Below are positions 1 to 8,161 of a stretch of DNA of 64,000 nucleotides, in pieces. How positions within the stretch are numbered: position 1 is the stretch's first letter; every line of letters begins with the position of its first letter. A program made the translations under genes and the position numbers. This stretch comes from Phytohabitans aurantiacus (lineage in GTDB: Bacteria; Actinomycetota; Actinomycetes; Mycobacteriales; Micromonosporaceae), in contig NZ_BSDI01000007.1 in the NCBI RefSeq assembly GCF_027923225.1, positions 775,617 to 839,616 of the forward strand. Reading direction: 5' to 3'. Below the pieces are notes generated by a model. The model searched no databases. It had not been told where the DNA came from and saw only the letters and a list, made by a program, of their open reading frames with translations.

Positions 1-46
1 CGCGTCGCCACATCTGTCATCTGCTGATCCTCGTCAGTTTCCGATA

Positions 47-68
47 TCTGTCACGTGCATGTGACAGA
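47..68. promoter_or_regulatory. 22-bp palindromic operator candidate
   Basis: Perfect 8-base arms TCTGTCAC and GTGACAGA flank the 6-base centre GTGCAT. Related half-sites lie on both sides (ATCTGTCAT at 12-20 and ATGAGACAG at 86-94). The cluster sits about 150 bases upstream of the HTH gene at 217, as expected for a binding site of a dimeric regulator. Which protein binds it is not known; autoregulation by the downstream gene is an inference. Confidence 0.5.
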
Positions 69-216
69 CCGTAGGTGTAACACACATGAGACAGCATCGT
101 ACTTTCGGCTGACATGTGATCGACGAAAGGCTAGGTATGGTTTGGAGGTGCTACCCCTCTTACGTAAGCGAAATAGCGCGATCAAACCCGGCGAACCTCC
201 GTCCCAGCGACGTGAC

Positions 217-705
217 ATGGATGTACCGTCTGAGGGTGAGTCGGAGAACTCGTCGTACCGTCACGGCGTGTCGGAAAGCCCCGGACGGAAGCTGGCGTTC
301 GCCGCCTTTGTGCGCAAGGCCCTCGAAGACGCGCGCGCGACGCGCGCGTGGACGGGGTCGGAGGTCGCGCGCCGCACCGGCGTATCGCGCCAGACGATCA
401 ACCGGTGGGTACGCGGTGACTGGACCAGCGACCCGGAGGCCGAGCGCGTCGTCGCCTTCTGCGCCGGCCTCGGCATCGACCCGACTGTCGCTTTCGGACT
501 TCTCGGTTGGGCCGAGCACACGCCCGTGCGGTCAGCGCCGGCGCCGCCGCCCATGGATCCTGATGTCGAGGCGTTGCTGCGCCGCCTGGTCGACCCGAAC
601 GTGTCGGACGCGGAGAAGTTCCACATTCGAGAGACGATCCGGTATCTCGCCTACCGGCCGCCCGTTCGCGAGGAACCGCGCAAAGGCCGCAGAAGGGTCA
701 GCTAG
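217..705 (+). CDS. HTH (XRE-like) DNA-binding regulator
   Basis: 162-residue protein with one helix-turn-helix in its middle (about residues 25-80; core GSEVARRTGVSRQTINRW), followed by a proline-rich linker and a helical C-terminal tail. This fits a Cro/C1-type repressor or a similar small regulator. The frame stays open upstream to position 55, but that segment covers the palindromic operator and has a foreign amino acid composition, so I start at the ATG at 217. There is no obvious Shine-Dalgarno sequence at this start. It may regulate itself through the inverted repeat at 47-68. No partner gene fixes the target. Confidence 0.75.
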   Translation: MDVPSEGESENSSYRHGVSESPGRKLAFAAFVRKALEDARATRAWTGSEVARRTGVSRQTINRWVRGDWTSDPEAERVVAFCAGLGIDPTVAFGLLGWAEHTPVRSAPAPPPMDPDVEALLRRLVDPNVSDAEKFHIRETIRYLAYRPPVREEPRKGRRRVS

Positions 706-876
706 GCCGTTCCAGTCTCCATATGGCGAAAGAACCACGGCGGTACCGGCGATGTACCCCGTGCAATGTCGCTTTTCGGACTACGGTCCCTCTTCGTACT
801 GCTTGGGCTCGTCGTCGGCGGGGAGACGGGACAAGGCCGGACACAGCCCTGCGGGACAAGAGGAGGGGTCTGCCCG

Positions 877-1227
877 ATGACCCTGAAATGGAGCGCGGTC
901 GTCATAGCGGCCGTCGCCGTAAGCCTGTGCGTGACAGCCAACATCCTCGTCGAGGCGCTCACCGTCAACCAGGTGCCGCTGGTGGTCAACCTGTTCGCGG
1001 TCGCCAGCGCCGCCGTGGCCACGGTGCTCGCCGTCCTGGCCGAGTACCAGCACCGGCTCGAGGAACGGTTAGGCACGCTCTCCGACTACCTGGTCAAGCA
1101 GCTCAACGACATCGACAACCGCACCGGTGACCACAACGCCGGTTTCGTCGAGGGGTACATGCTCGGCCAGGCCCACGACGGCACGGTCGTGCAGCTGGCG
1201 CCCCGCGTCTCCGGCCGCCGCGACTAG
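877..1227 (+). CDS. Small two-helix membrane protein
   Basis: 116 residues of unknown function. Two hydrophobic helices fill the first half (about residues 5-25 and 35-60), followed by a polar cytoplasmic-type tail with a short coiled-coil-like stretch (QHRLEERLGTLSDYLVKQL). The ATG at 877 has a strong ribosome binding site (GAGGAGG at 860-866). The frame is open up to an ATG at 766 that would add another hydrophobic segment but lacks such a site. It follows the HTH gene on the same strand with a 171-base gap, so co-transcription is possible but not shown. Confidence 0.65.
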   Translation: MTLKWSAVVIAAVAVSLCVTANILVEALTVNQVPLVVNLFAVASAAVATVLAVLAEYQHRLEERLGTLSDYLVKQLNDIDNRTGDHNAGFVEGYMLGQAHDGTVVQLAPRVSGRRD

Positions 1228-1605
1228 GGCTTTTTTATAAGGGTCGCTTGACTGGCACGACTCTCTGCTTGACAGCGCGTACTATCCGTTGCTGCACTGG
1301 TGCGCGGCGTAGAAGTTGCACGAATGGATTTCGCACGGCACGGCTCCCCGCCATGACCCGCCGATGCCGGAAACGACGCCGTCCGTGCCCGTGACCATCC
1401 GCACGCGTGGTCCCGGGGCTGGTGACGCCTGGACTGACCGACGCGCCGACAAAGTCGTGGCGCGGCGCGAGGGAAGGCGCTGCCTCCAAGGCCCCGGGCC
1501 ATGCTCCGCTCACGCGGGGCGCTGCCCCTTTTCACCCCGCGGGTGTGACCCCTGATCACCCGCCCGCCGCCCAGGATCGGTCGGCAAGGTAGAAGAGGGG
1601 GCAGC
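1228..1605. other. Gene-free stretch
   Basis: 378 bases with no convincing gene on either strand. It opens with a run of six T at 1232-1237 just after the preceding stop codon, but I see no stable GC-rich stem in front of it, so I do not call a terminator. TTGACA occurs near 1270 without a clear -10 partner. A short imperfect hairpin (GGGTG...CACCC) lies near 1541-1561 before the DsbA-like gene. Confidence 0.5.
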
Positions 1606-2157
1606 ATGAGTAACCCATTCCGGATCACGACCAGCCGCCTGCGCGGGCCGGTCACCGACGAAGACCACATCCTGGGCAGTACCCGCGCGCCGGTGACGCT
1701 CGTCGAGTACGGCGACTACCAGTGCCGGCAATCCGCATCGGTACACGCGATCGTGCAGGAGGTGATGTGGCAGCGCCCCACCACCGTCGCCTTCGTGTAC
1801 CGGCACTTTCCGCTGACCGACCTGCACCCGTACGCGGAACTGGCCGCCGAGACCGCGGAGGCGGCGGGCGCCCGCGGCCACTTCTGGCAGATGCACGATT
1901 GGCTGTACGCCCACCAGGACCAGCTCAAGCCGCTGAACCTGGCGCTGGCCGTGGACCGGATCGGGCTGGACGTCGAGCACGTGGGCCGCGCCCTGAACGG
2001 CCGCCACTACCTGTCAAGGGTGCGGCGAGACTTCAGCAGCGGCGTGCGCAGCGGCATCGTCGGCACGCCGGCGTTCTTCCTCAACGGCGTACGGTACGAC
2101 GGAAACTACGCGCTCACCGACCTGCTCACCGCGATCGACCGGGCCGCGATAACGTAG
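1606..2157 (+). CDS. DsbA-family thioredoxin-fold protein with CxxS site
   Basis: 183 residues, cytoplasmic (no signal peptide). It has the DsbA/FrnE-type layout: beta strand VTLVEYGDYQC at the active site, a helical insert, and the cis-proline loop VGTPAFFLNG near the C-terminus. Family members normally carry CxxC (often CPYC). Here the motif reads C-R-Q-S, so the second, buried cysteine is missing. A monothiol thioredoxin fold cannot form the usual intramolecular disulfide but can act as an isomerase, glutathionylation enzyme or mixed-disulfide trap; which applies here is unknown. The ATG at 1606 follows a purine-rich site (GAAGAGGGGG). It converges with the YbjQ gene. Confidence 0.85.
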   Translation: MSNPFRITTSRLRGPVTDEDHILGSTRAPVTLVEYGDYQCRQSASVHAIVQEVMWQRPTTVAFVYRHFPLTDLHPYAELAAETAEAAGARGHFWQMHDWLYAHQDQLKPLNLALAVDRIGLDVEHVGRALNGRHYLSRVRRDFSSGVRSGIVGTPAFFLNGVRYDGNYALTDLLTAIDRAAIT

Positions 2158-2165
2158 CTCTGCGC

Positions 2166-2495
2166 TCACTCCCCTGACTCGGTCAAAGGCGACACGACCA
2201 CCGCGGTGCCGTACGCGCACAGCTCCATCCACGTCGTACCGACCTCGCGGTGGTCGAATCGCATCCCGATGACCGCGTTGGCGCCACGCTGACGGGCGGC
2301 GGCACGCAGGTACTCGATGGCCTCCGTCCGCCAGCGCAGCAGATGCTGGCTCGCCGCGGGGTCGAACCGACCCCCTCGCAACGACTTCACGCCCTCGGCG
2401 AACGCATTGCGAGTACGCGGCAACGAAATGACCACCTCGCCCAGCACCGCGTGGATCCGGTACCCAGGAAGGCCATCCGTCGTCACCACCAACAT
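2166..2495 (-). CDS. YbjQ / UPF0145 family protein
   Basis: 109 residues matching the YbjQ (UPF0145) family throughout: N-terminal LVVTTDGLPGYRI, the GGR segment, and the C-terminal block ANAVIGMRFDH followed by the CAYGTAVVV strand. The family forms small oligomeric beta-rich proteins annotated as putative heavy-metal-binding, but no biochemical role is established. Length is normal for the family. The gene is monocistronic and converges on the DsbA-like gene with 8 bases between the stop codons. Confidence 0.88.
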   Translation of the reverse strand: MLVVTTDGLPGYRIHAVLGEVVISLPRTRNAFAEGVKSLRGGRFDPAASQHLLRWRTEAIEYLRAAARQRGANAVIGMRFDHREVGTTWMELCAYGTAVVVSPLTESGE

Positions 2496-3169
2496 TCCCC
2501 CAAACTAGGACCCGTCACAATCGTCCACAGCGGAATCCACGAAGTTTCCGCGTTCTGCGAAACGGCACTCCCGGTCGCACTCGCCGCGCCGCACATCCAG
2601 CGTCCGATGTAGACACTAACCTCGTGTCGTCGAGCAAGGAGCCAGCAACGGCGACGCGGCTCACGATGCCGGGCAGCACGCGGCGGGCATCGGGGTAGCC
2701 CGATATCCCTTGGAATAGATCGTTTGGACGCCGCTCACCGACCAGATTGTCCCAATCCGCGCGGCGGGCCTGCCGTCGTGACGTTGCCGCAATATCCGCG
2801 AAAACGCGGCCTCCGGAAGGCGGCGACGCCGCAAAATCCCCGAAAATGTCCCCTCCACCCACCGCCGCAAGACCGGCACGCCCGGACAGGCTCCACCAGC
2901 GCGGCGGCGCCGCGCCGGCCAAGGTCCGCGGGTGCGGAGCACGGCCAGGCCGCGCCGATCAAGGGCATTCGCATCGATCAAGGGCAAACACACGCGGAAA
3001 GAGATCCAACCGCGTGCATTCGCCCTTGATCGGCGGAAGAGGGCGGGCGGCGCGGTGCGCGCGCCGAACGCGGCAGCGCCGCGCGGGACGGGCGGTGGCG
3101 GGGCGGAAGAGGGGGTACTCAGGTAACGCTGCGTTGCCGCACAGGTTGCGTTCAGGAATCCGGCATACC
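2496..3169. other. Gene-free stretch with dispersed repeats
   Basis: 674 bases without a supported gene. The right half carries one full copy of the 76-bp palindromic element (2957-3031). Around 2765-2850 the minus strand reads GACATTTTCGGGGATTTTG and continues GCGGC, resembling a segment at about 9313-9336 on the plus strand (GACAAGTTCGGGGATGTTG, then GCGGC), so a second, longer repeat may also be present. Open frames here have atypical composition and no ribosome binding sites. Confidence 0.6.
2957..3031 (+). repeat. 76-bp tripartite palindromic element, copy 1
   Basis: A GATCAAGGGC block, then exactly 19 bases later a second GATCAAGGGC that opens a 56-base hairpin: 22-base arms ending in CACGCGG / CCGCGTG around a loop of about 12 bases, closing with GCCCTTGATC. 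The same three-block architecture with the same 19-base offset recurs at 8998, 9434, 50043, 63721 and 63924. It is intergenic, between ybjQ and the LCP gene. Confidence 0.85.
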
Positions 3170-4144
3170 GTGCGCAGCGTGAAGCGTCGCGCTCTGGTTA
3201 TCACGCTGGCAGTGGTGTTTTTGCTGGCCGGCGGGGGTCTGGGGGCCGCGTGGGCGTACGGGCGGTCGCTCGACCACCACCTCGCACGCACCAACGCGTT
3301 TGCCGGGCTGCCCAGTGAGCGGCCTACCGAGACCGTCACCGGAGCGCTCAACATTCTCGTGCTCGGCAGCGACTCTCGCGACCCGGACAGCACGACCGAC
3401 TCGCGCACCGACACGATCATGCTGGTGCACGTCGACGCCGACCATCAGCATGCCTACTCGATCTCCATACCGCGCGACACGTGGGTGTACGTGCCGGAGT
3501 CGGCGGACGGCAGGAACGGCGGGACCAAGGCGAAGATCAACGCCGCCTACGCGTGGGGCGGGACGCCGCTGGTGGTGCAGACGGTGGAGAGGTACACCGG
3601 GGTGCGGATCGACCATGTGGTGCTGGTGGACTTCGCCGGGTTCGCGCGGATCACCGACGCGCTCGGCGGCGTCGACATGTACGTCGATCAGAGCATCACC
3701 TCCATCCACCCGCCGTACCGGAAGTTCACCAAGGGCGAGCACCATTTCACCGGTGCCGAGGCGCTCGACTACGTGCGGCAGCGGTACCAGTTCAAGGATG
3801 GCGACTTTACCCGCGAGAAGCACCAGCAGGCGTTCCTGAAAGCCTTGATGGACAAGGCGGCCAGCACCGGGACGCTCACGGACCCGGTGCGGCTCAACGC
3901 TTTCCTTCAGGCGGTCACGAGGTCGGTGACCGTGGATGAGGACTTCGACCTGGTCGACACCGCACTCGCCCTGCGCGACCTGCGCGCCAACGACATCACG
4001 TTTCTCACCAGCCCCAGCACCGGCACGGCCACTGTAGACGGTCAGAGCGTCGTCGAGCCCGACACGGTCAAGGCGAAGGCGCTGTACGCCGCGGTTCGCG
4101 ACGATACCGTGGCGCAGTGGGTGGCCGCTCAGGCGTCGCGCTGA
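3170..4144 (+). CDS. LytR-CpsA-Psr (LCP) family cell-wall glycopolymer transferase
   Basis: 324 residues: a short basic N-terminus, one membrane anchor (about residues 5-28), then a complete LCP domain on the outside of the membrane. Hallmarks seen are NILVLGSDSR, the TDTIMLVHVD strand, SIPRDTWV, and the late Arg-rich motif ALDYVRQRYQF. LCP enzymes move undecaprenyl-linked glycopolymers such as wall teichoic acids or arabinogalactan onto peptidoglycan. The frame is open far upstream through repeat DNA; I start at the GTG at 3170 immediately before the basic/membrane segment (a GTG at 3179 is also possible). The 3' end overlaps the opposing ABC permease gene by 16 bases. Confidence 0.9.
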   Translation: MRSVKRRALVITLAVVFLLAGGGLGAAWAYGRSLDHHLARTNAFAGLPSERPTETVTGALNILVLGSDSRDPDSTTDSRTDTIMLVHVDADHQHAYSISIPRDTWVYVPESADGRNGGTKAKINAAYAWGGTPLVVQTVERYTGVRIDHVVLVDFAGFARITDALGGVDMYVDQSITSIHPPYRKFTKGEHHFTGAEALDYVRQRYQFKDGDFTREKHQQAFLKALMDKAASTGTLTDPVRLNAFLQAVTRSVTVDEDFDLVDTALALRDLRANDITFLTSPSTGTATVDGQSVVEPDTVKAKALYAAVRDDTVAQWVAAQASR

Positions 4145-4869
4145 CGCAGGACCGCGTATCCGCCGAGGAGCGCGGCCGCCACCCACAGCACGAGCAGCCC
4201 CATGCCGCTCCACGCCCCGTAGTCCCGCGCCCACCGGTCCTCGTCCTGCGGGCCGGCCAGGTGCAGCATGACCCACGCGGTCTGGTCCGGCAGGAATTGG
4301 GTCACCTCGCGCACCTTCGGGATGTTGCCGAGCCCCTGCGAGCCGAGAAACAGCACCGGCAGCAGGATGCCCATGGCGAGCGGGCTGCTGCGCAGCATCG
4401 TCGCCACGCCCAGCGCGAACGCGGTCATCAACGGCAGGTACAGGCACGCGCCGAGGACCGCCTGCGTCCAGCCGTCGACGGTGAGCGACCTGCCCAGCCC
4501 GGCCTGCGCCGTGAGGAACGTGACCGGCACGGCCACCACCGCGACCGCCGCGGCCACGAGCGTCGTGGCGGCCACCTTCGCGGCGAAGAACCGGGCCCGG
4601 TCCGGAATCGCGGCGAGCGAGGCCCGGATCGTGCCGGTGGAGTACTCGCTGGTCATCGCGAGCACGCCGAACACCACCAGCGGCAACTGCCCGAGCGTCA
4701 GCGGCAGGAAGGCGATCATCAGCGGGTCCTTCTCGAACGCCTGGCCGCCGCCTGATCGGACGCTCAGCGCCAGCAGGTACCCGAGCGCGCCACTGAGCAC
4801 GACGGTGAGCGGCAGTGTCCACAAGCTGGACCGGACGGACCTGATTTTTGTCCACTCCGCGGCGATCAT
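4129..4869 (-). CDS. ABC-2 type transporter permease
   Basis: 246 residues with about six hydrophobic helices and the N-terminal AEWTKIRSVRS segment typical of ABC-2 permeases. The pattern SEYSTGTIR after the second helix is characteristic of this exporter family. It forms the membrane half of the transporter whose ATPase is encoded just upstream (4-base overlap, ATGA at 4866-4869). The substrate is unknown. In actinomycetes, such pairs beside a NarL-type two-component system often handle antimicrobial peptides or lipids; that is inference. It converges with the LCP gene. Confidence 0.88.
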   Translation of the reverse strand: MIAAEWTKIRSVRSSLWTLPLTVVLSGALGYLLALSVRSGGGQAFEKDPLMIAFLPLTLGQLPLVVFGVLAMTSEYSTGTIRASLAAIPDRARFFAAKVAATTLVAAAVAVVAVPVTFLTAQAGLGRSLTVDGWTQAVLGACLYLPLMTAFALGVATMLRSSPLAMGILLPVLFLGSQGLGNIPKVREVTQFLPDQTAWVMLHLAGPQDEDRWARDYGAWSGMGLLVLWVAAALLGGYAVLRQRDA

Positions 4870-5585
4870 CGGGCGCCTCCCGCGGTGAGCCGCAGGAACG
4901 CGGCCTCCAGGGAGTCGGTGCCGCTCTCAGCTACGAACTCGGAGACGGTGGTATCGGCCAGCAACCGCCCCCGCGACACCACCACGAGGTGGTCGGCGGT
5001 CATCGCCATCTCGGTCATCAGGTGACTGGAGACGAACACGGTGCGCCCCTCGGCGGCCAAGCCGCGGAACAGTTCGCGGGCCCACACGACGCCCTCGGGG
5101 TCCAGCCCGTTGACTGGCTCGTCAAACAGGAGCACCGGCGGGTCACCGAGCAGCGCGGCCGCGATGCCCAGCCGCTGTCCCATGCCCAGTGACAGCGCCT
5201 TCGCACGCCGGCCGGCCACGTCGGCGATGCCCACCTGTTCCAGCACGGTGCGGACCCGCGACCGCGCGATCCCGTTCGTCTGCGCCAGCCACAGCAGGTG
5301 GTTCAACCCGCTGCGGCCGCCGTGCACCGACTTCGCCTCCAGCAGAGCGCCCACGCGCCGTAACGGATGGCGCATGTCCCGGTACCGCTCGCCGTCGATG
5401 CGCACGTCGCCACCGCTCGGGCGGTCGAGCCCGAGCATCATGCGCATCGTCGTGGACTTACCGGCGCCGTTCGGCCCGAGAAACCCTGTCACCACACCGG
5501 GACGCACCGTGAACGACAGCCCATCGACCGCCACCACCCGCCCATACCTCTTGCTGAGGTCACACACTTCGATCACCCACACCAC
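4866..5585 (-). CDS. ABC transporter ATP-binding protein
   Basis: 239 residues, a single ABC ATPase domain: Walker A GPNGAGKST (about residues 36-44), signature region LSLGMGQRLGIA, Walker B VLLFDEPVNGLDP and switch histidine in VSSHLMTEM. The family (CcmA/BcrA-like) powers export with an ABC-2 permease. It starts at a GTG and overlaps the permease start by 4 bases, so the two are translationally coupled. An 81-base divergent intergenic region separates it from the histidine kinase gene, which suggests that the two-component system controls it. Confidence 0.92.
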   Translation of the reverse strand: MVWVIEVCDLSKRYGRVVAVDGLSFTVRPGVVTGFLGPNGAGKSTTMRMMLGLDRPSGGDVRIDGERYRDMRHPLRRVGALLEAKSVHGGRSGLNHLLWLAQTNGIARSRVRTVLEQVGIADVAGRRAKALSLGMGQRLGIAAALLGDPPVLLFDEPVNGLDPEGVVWARELFRGLAAEGRTVFVSSHLMTEMAMTADHLVVVSRGRLLADTTVSEFVAESGTDSLEAAFLRLTAGGAR

Positions 5586-5666
5586 GCTAGGAACGCGGAC
5601 GGCCGCCGGCAGTCCACGAAAGTCGCGATCCGCGCCGACGAAGGTTGACGCACGTACCCTTCAGGC

Positions 5667-6746
5667 GTGAGCCGACACATCCTCGCCGCCGCCGTGGTCG
5701 CCGTCGACACCGCGCTGCTCGTGGCCGTACACGGCATCGGCCACCTGTGGGTGGTGGCGCTGTTCGCCGCGACGGTGATTCTCGGGTACCGGCAGCGGCT
5801 CGCCGGGTTCGGTGGCGCGCTGCTGCTCGGCGCGGCCACCGCTGGCGGGTACGCCGTCCTGGTCTGGACCGCCTACCGCGCAGGGCGCGGCTCGTCAAAG
5901 CGCGCGCTGGTCGCTGTCGGCGCGGTTGGCCTCGCGGCGCATCTCGCGATACGCCCGGCGGATCCGCGCGCGGTCCCCCAGACCATCGTCGTCTACCTGG
6001 TGTTCGTCGCGCTGCCGGCGGTCGTCGGCCGGTACGTCACGCAGCAGGAGCGGCTGATGTCCGCGCTCAGTGACCAGGCCCGCCTGGCCGAGCGGCTGCG
6101 CATCGCGCGCGACATGCACGACTCGCTCGGTCGCCGGCTCAGCCTGGTGTCGATACAGGCGGCGGCGCTCGAGGTGACACCGCTGCCGGCGGAGCAGCGG
6201 CGCGCCGTCCATCAGCTCGGCACCGCCGCACGCGAGGCCATGACGGAGCTGTACGGCGTGATCGGTGCTCTGCGCGGTCCACATGACACTGTCGACATTG
6301 GTGTGTTGGTGACTCAGTTTCGTGACGCCGGAGTGCCCGTGACGGTCGAACCCGAGCAGCCGCCCGCCGTCAGCGAAACCGCCTACCGCGTGGTCGAGGA
6401 AGGACTGACCAACGCCGCGAAGCACGCACCCGGCCAGCCGGTGTCGGTAAGCCTGCGCGGCGAGGGCGACACGCTCCTCGTCACCGTCGCGAACCCAGCG
6501 CCGTCGAGCTCGGCCGCCGCGGGCGGCAGGCGCGGCCTTCCCGGTCTGGATGAGCGGGTACGCCTCGCGGGCGGGCTGCTGCGTCACGGGTACGCCGACG
6601 GCCGGTTCCGGCTGACCGCGATGCTGCCCGCCACGCCGGCCGCGCCAAAAGCGTCCCCGGTTCGCCCGGCGTTGCTCGGCACCGCCGCGGCGGTACTCGT
6701 CCTCGTGGTCCTGCCCGCCAGCCTGATGCTGGGGGTCAAGGGGTGA
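5667..6746 (+). CDS. Sensor histidine kinase, NarL/DesK type
   Basis: 359 residues. The N-terminal part (about 1-125) has several hydrophobic helices, followed by a HisKA_3 dimerization domain with the phosphoacceptor His at residue 151 (DMHDSLGRRLS). The ATPase domain has an N-box (EEGLTNAAKHA) and a glycine-rich lid (GLPGLDERVRLAGG). An extra hydrophobic helix closes the protein (about residues 335-356), so the ATPase domain lies between membrane segments, which is unusual for this class. GTG start. Its stop overlaps the response regulator start by 4 bases. It is divergent from the ABC exporter, its likely target. Confidence 0.92.
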   Translation: MSRHILAAAVVAVDTALLVAVHGIGHLWVVALFAATVILGYRQRLAGFGGALLLGAATAGGYAVLVWTAYRAGRGSSKRALVAVGAVGLAAHLAIRPADPRAVPQTIVVYLVFVALPAVVGRYVTQQERLMSALSDQARLAERLRIARDMHDSLGRRLSLVSIQAAALEVTPLPAEQRRAVHQLGTAAREAMTELYGVIGALRGPHDTVDIGVLVTQFRDAGVPVTVEPEQPPAVSETAYRVVEEGLTNAAKHAPGQPVSVSLRGEGDTLLVTVANPAPSSSAAAGGRRGLPGLDERVRLAGGLLRHGYADGRFRLTAMLPATPAAPKASPVRPALLGTAAAVLVLVVLPASLMLGVKG

Positions 6747-7399
6747 TCCGGGTGCTTGTCGTCGACGACGAACCACTGATCACGGCGGGCATCCGCACGG
6801 TGCTGGAGTCGGCGGGCGACATCGCGGTCGTGGCGGAGGCGTCCGATGGCCGTTCCGCCGTGACGCAAGCCCTGCGGCACCACCTCGACGTCGCGCTCAT
6901 CGACATCCAGATGCCGGTACTAGATGGACTGTCCACAGCGGAGGAACTGCGCCGCGTCAAGCCGGATCTGCGCACGGTCATGCTGACCTCGTACGGCGCG
7001 GAGCCAAACGTGTTGCGTGCCCTGGAGGGTGGCGTCGCCGGCTTCGTGCTGAAGAACTGCGCTCCCGACGAACTGATCGGCGCGGTCCGGGCGGCGCACC
7101 GCGGCGACGCGTACCTGTCCCCCGAGGTGACCCGGATGGTGCTCGGCATGGTCGGCCCGTCCGCCGCCGGGCGCCGCCGCGCGGCCACCGACCGCTTGGC
7201 GGGGCTCGCACCACGCGAGGCGGATGTGCTTTCGTTGGTCGCCGAGGGCCTGTCGAACGCCGAGATCGGCCGGCGCCTGGGCATGAGCGAGCCAACCGTG
7301 AAAACCTACGTCAGCCGGGTACTCGTGAAGCTCGACTGCGAAAACCGTGTACAGGCGGCGCTTCTTGCCCGCGACGCCGGCCTGTCCCGCCCGTCGTAG
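6743..7399 (+). CDS. LuxR-family response regulator
   Basis: 218 residues. A receiver domain with acidic pair D8/D9, phosphoacceptor D54 (ALIDIQMPVLDG), and the conserved Thr and Lys (MLTSYG; FVLKN) is followed by a LuxR-type HTH (core LSNAEIGRRLGMSEPTVKTY, about residues 165-190). It is the partner of the kinase just upstream (GTG start, 4-base overlap). By family knowledge the pair regulates the adjacent transporter or a membrane-stress response; the signal is unknown. Confidence 0.94.
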   Translation: MIRVLVVDDEPLITAGIRTVLESAGDIAVVAEASDGRSAVTQALRHHLDVALIDIQMPVLDGLSTAEELRRVKPDLRTVMLTSYGAEPNVLRALEGGVAGFVLKNCAPDELIGAVRAAHRGDAYLSPEVTRMVLGMVGPSAAGRRRAATDRLAGLAPREADVLSLVAEGLSNAEIGRRLGMSEPTVKTYVSRVLVKLDCENRVQAALLARDAGLSRPS

Positions 7400-7408
7400 G
7401 GTGTTGCG

Positions 7409-8161
7409 GTGACTCTCGCTCATGACGTGGCCGGCGACGGCTCAGCACTGCTCCTGCTGCACTCCACGGTGTGCGACCGGCGGATGTGGGACCCACAGCT
7501 ACCCGCGCTGGCCGGCGCCGGATTCCGTGCGGTGCGCTGCGACCTGCGCGGCTACGGCGACTCCCCGGTGCCCGCCGAGCCGTACAGCGACGCGGAGGAC
7601 GTCGCCGAGCTGCTCGACACGCTCGGTGCCGACCGGGTGGCGCTGGTGGCCGCGTCCGGCGGCGGGCGGGTGGCGCTGGAGGTGGCCGCGCGCTGGCCGT
7701 CGCGGGTGTCCGCGCTGGCGCTGCTGTGCACCGCGATGGCCGGGCACGAGCCGAGCGCGGAGCTGCGGGCGTTCGGCGAGCGGGAAGACGCGCTCCTGGA
7801 GGCCGGCGACGCCGACGCGGCCACCGAGCTGAACGTGCGAACCTGGCTGACGCCGGACGCCACCGAGCAGACCCGCGAGGCGGTCCGCGCGATGCAGCGG
7901 CACGCGTTCATGGTGCAGCTGGCCGCGCCCGACGTGGCACCGATCCGGGCCGAGTACGACCTCGGCGCGATCACGGCACCCACGCTGCTGGTCTCGGGCG
8001 CCCGGGACCTCGTCGACTTCGGCCAGATCGCCACCCGGCTGGCGGCCGAACTGCCCGACGCCCGCCACATCGAGCTGCCCTGGGCGGGCCACCTGCCGAG
8101 CATCGAGCGCCCGGACGAGGTAAACGAGATTCTGCTCGACTTCCTGCGCGTTGACAGCTGA
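7409..8161 (+). CDS. Alpha/beta-hydrolase
   Basis: 250 residues with an alpha/beta-hydrolase fold: oxyanion segment LLLLHSTVCDRRMW, nucleophile elbow ALVAASGGGRVAL (Ser in A-A-S-G-G, a slight deviation from G-x-S-x-G), a late Asp (SGARDLVDF) and a C-terminal catalytic His (WAGHLPSIERP). It resembles the 3-oxoadipate enol-lactonase/BioH-like group, but the substrate cannot be read from the sequence. It starts at a GTG 9 bases after the response regulator stop and may be the last gene of that operon. Confidence 0.87.
   Translation: MTLAHDVAGDGSALLLLHSTVCDRRMWDPQLPALAGAGFRAVRCDLRGYGDSPVPAEPYSDAEDVAELLDTLGADRVALVAASGGGRVALEVAARWPSRVSALALLCTAMAGHEPSAELRAFGEREDALLEAGDADAATELNVRTWLTPDATEQTREAVRAMQRHAFMVQLAAPDVAPIRAEYDLGAITAPTLLVSGARDLVDFGQIATRLAAELPDARHIELPWAGHLPSIERPDEVNEILLDFLRVDS

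Noticed and set aside
1228..1240. Rho-independent terminator after the small membrane protein gene
   Set aside because: A six-T run is present, but I cannot draw a stable stem directly in front of it.
2765..2850. Longer shared repeat with 9313-9400
   Set aside because: The GACA-TTCGGGGAT-TTGCGGC words match, but beyond about 30 bases I cannot align the two regions by eye, so I mention it without calling a feature.
2747..3169. 140-codon N-terminal extension of the LCP gene
   Set aside because: The segment is encoded by the 76-bp element and flanking repeat DNA; the family begins with the basic/membrane segment at 3170.
3152..4855. 567-codon open frame on the minus strand
   Set aside because: Antisense to the LCP gene and out of frame with the ABC permease, both of which have clear family motifs.
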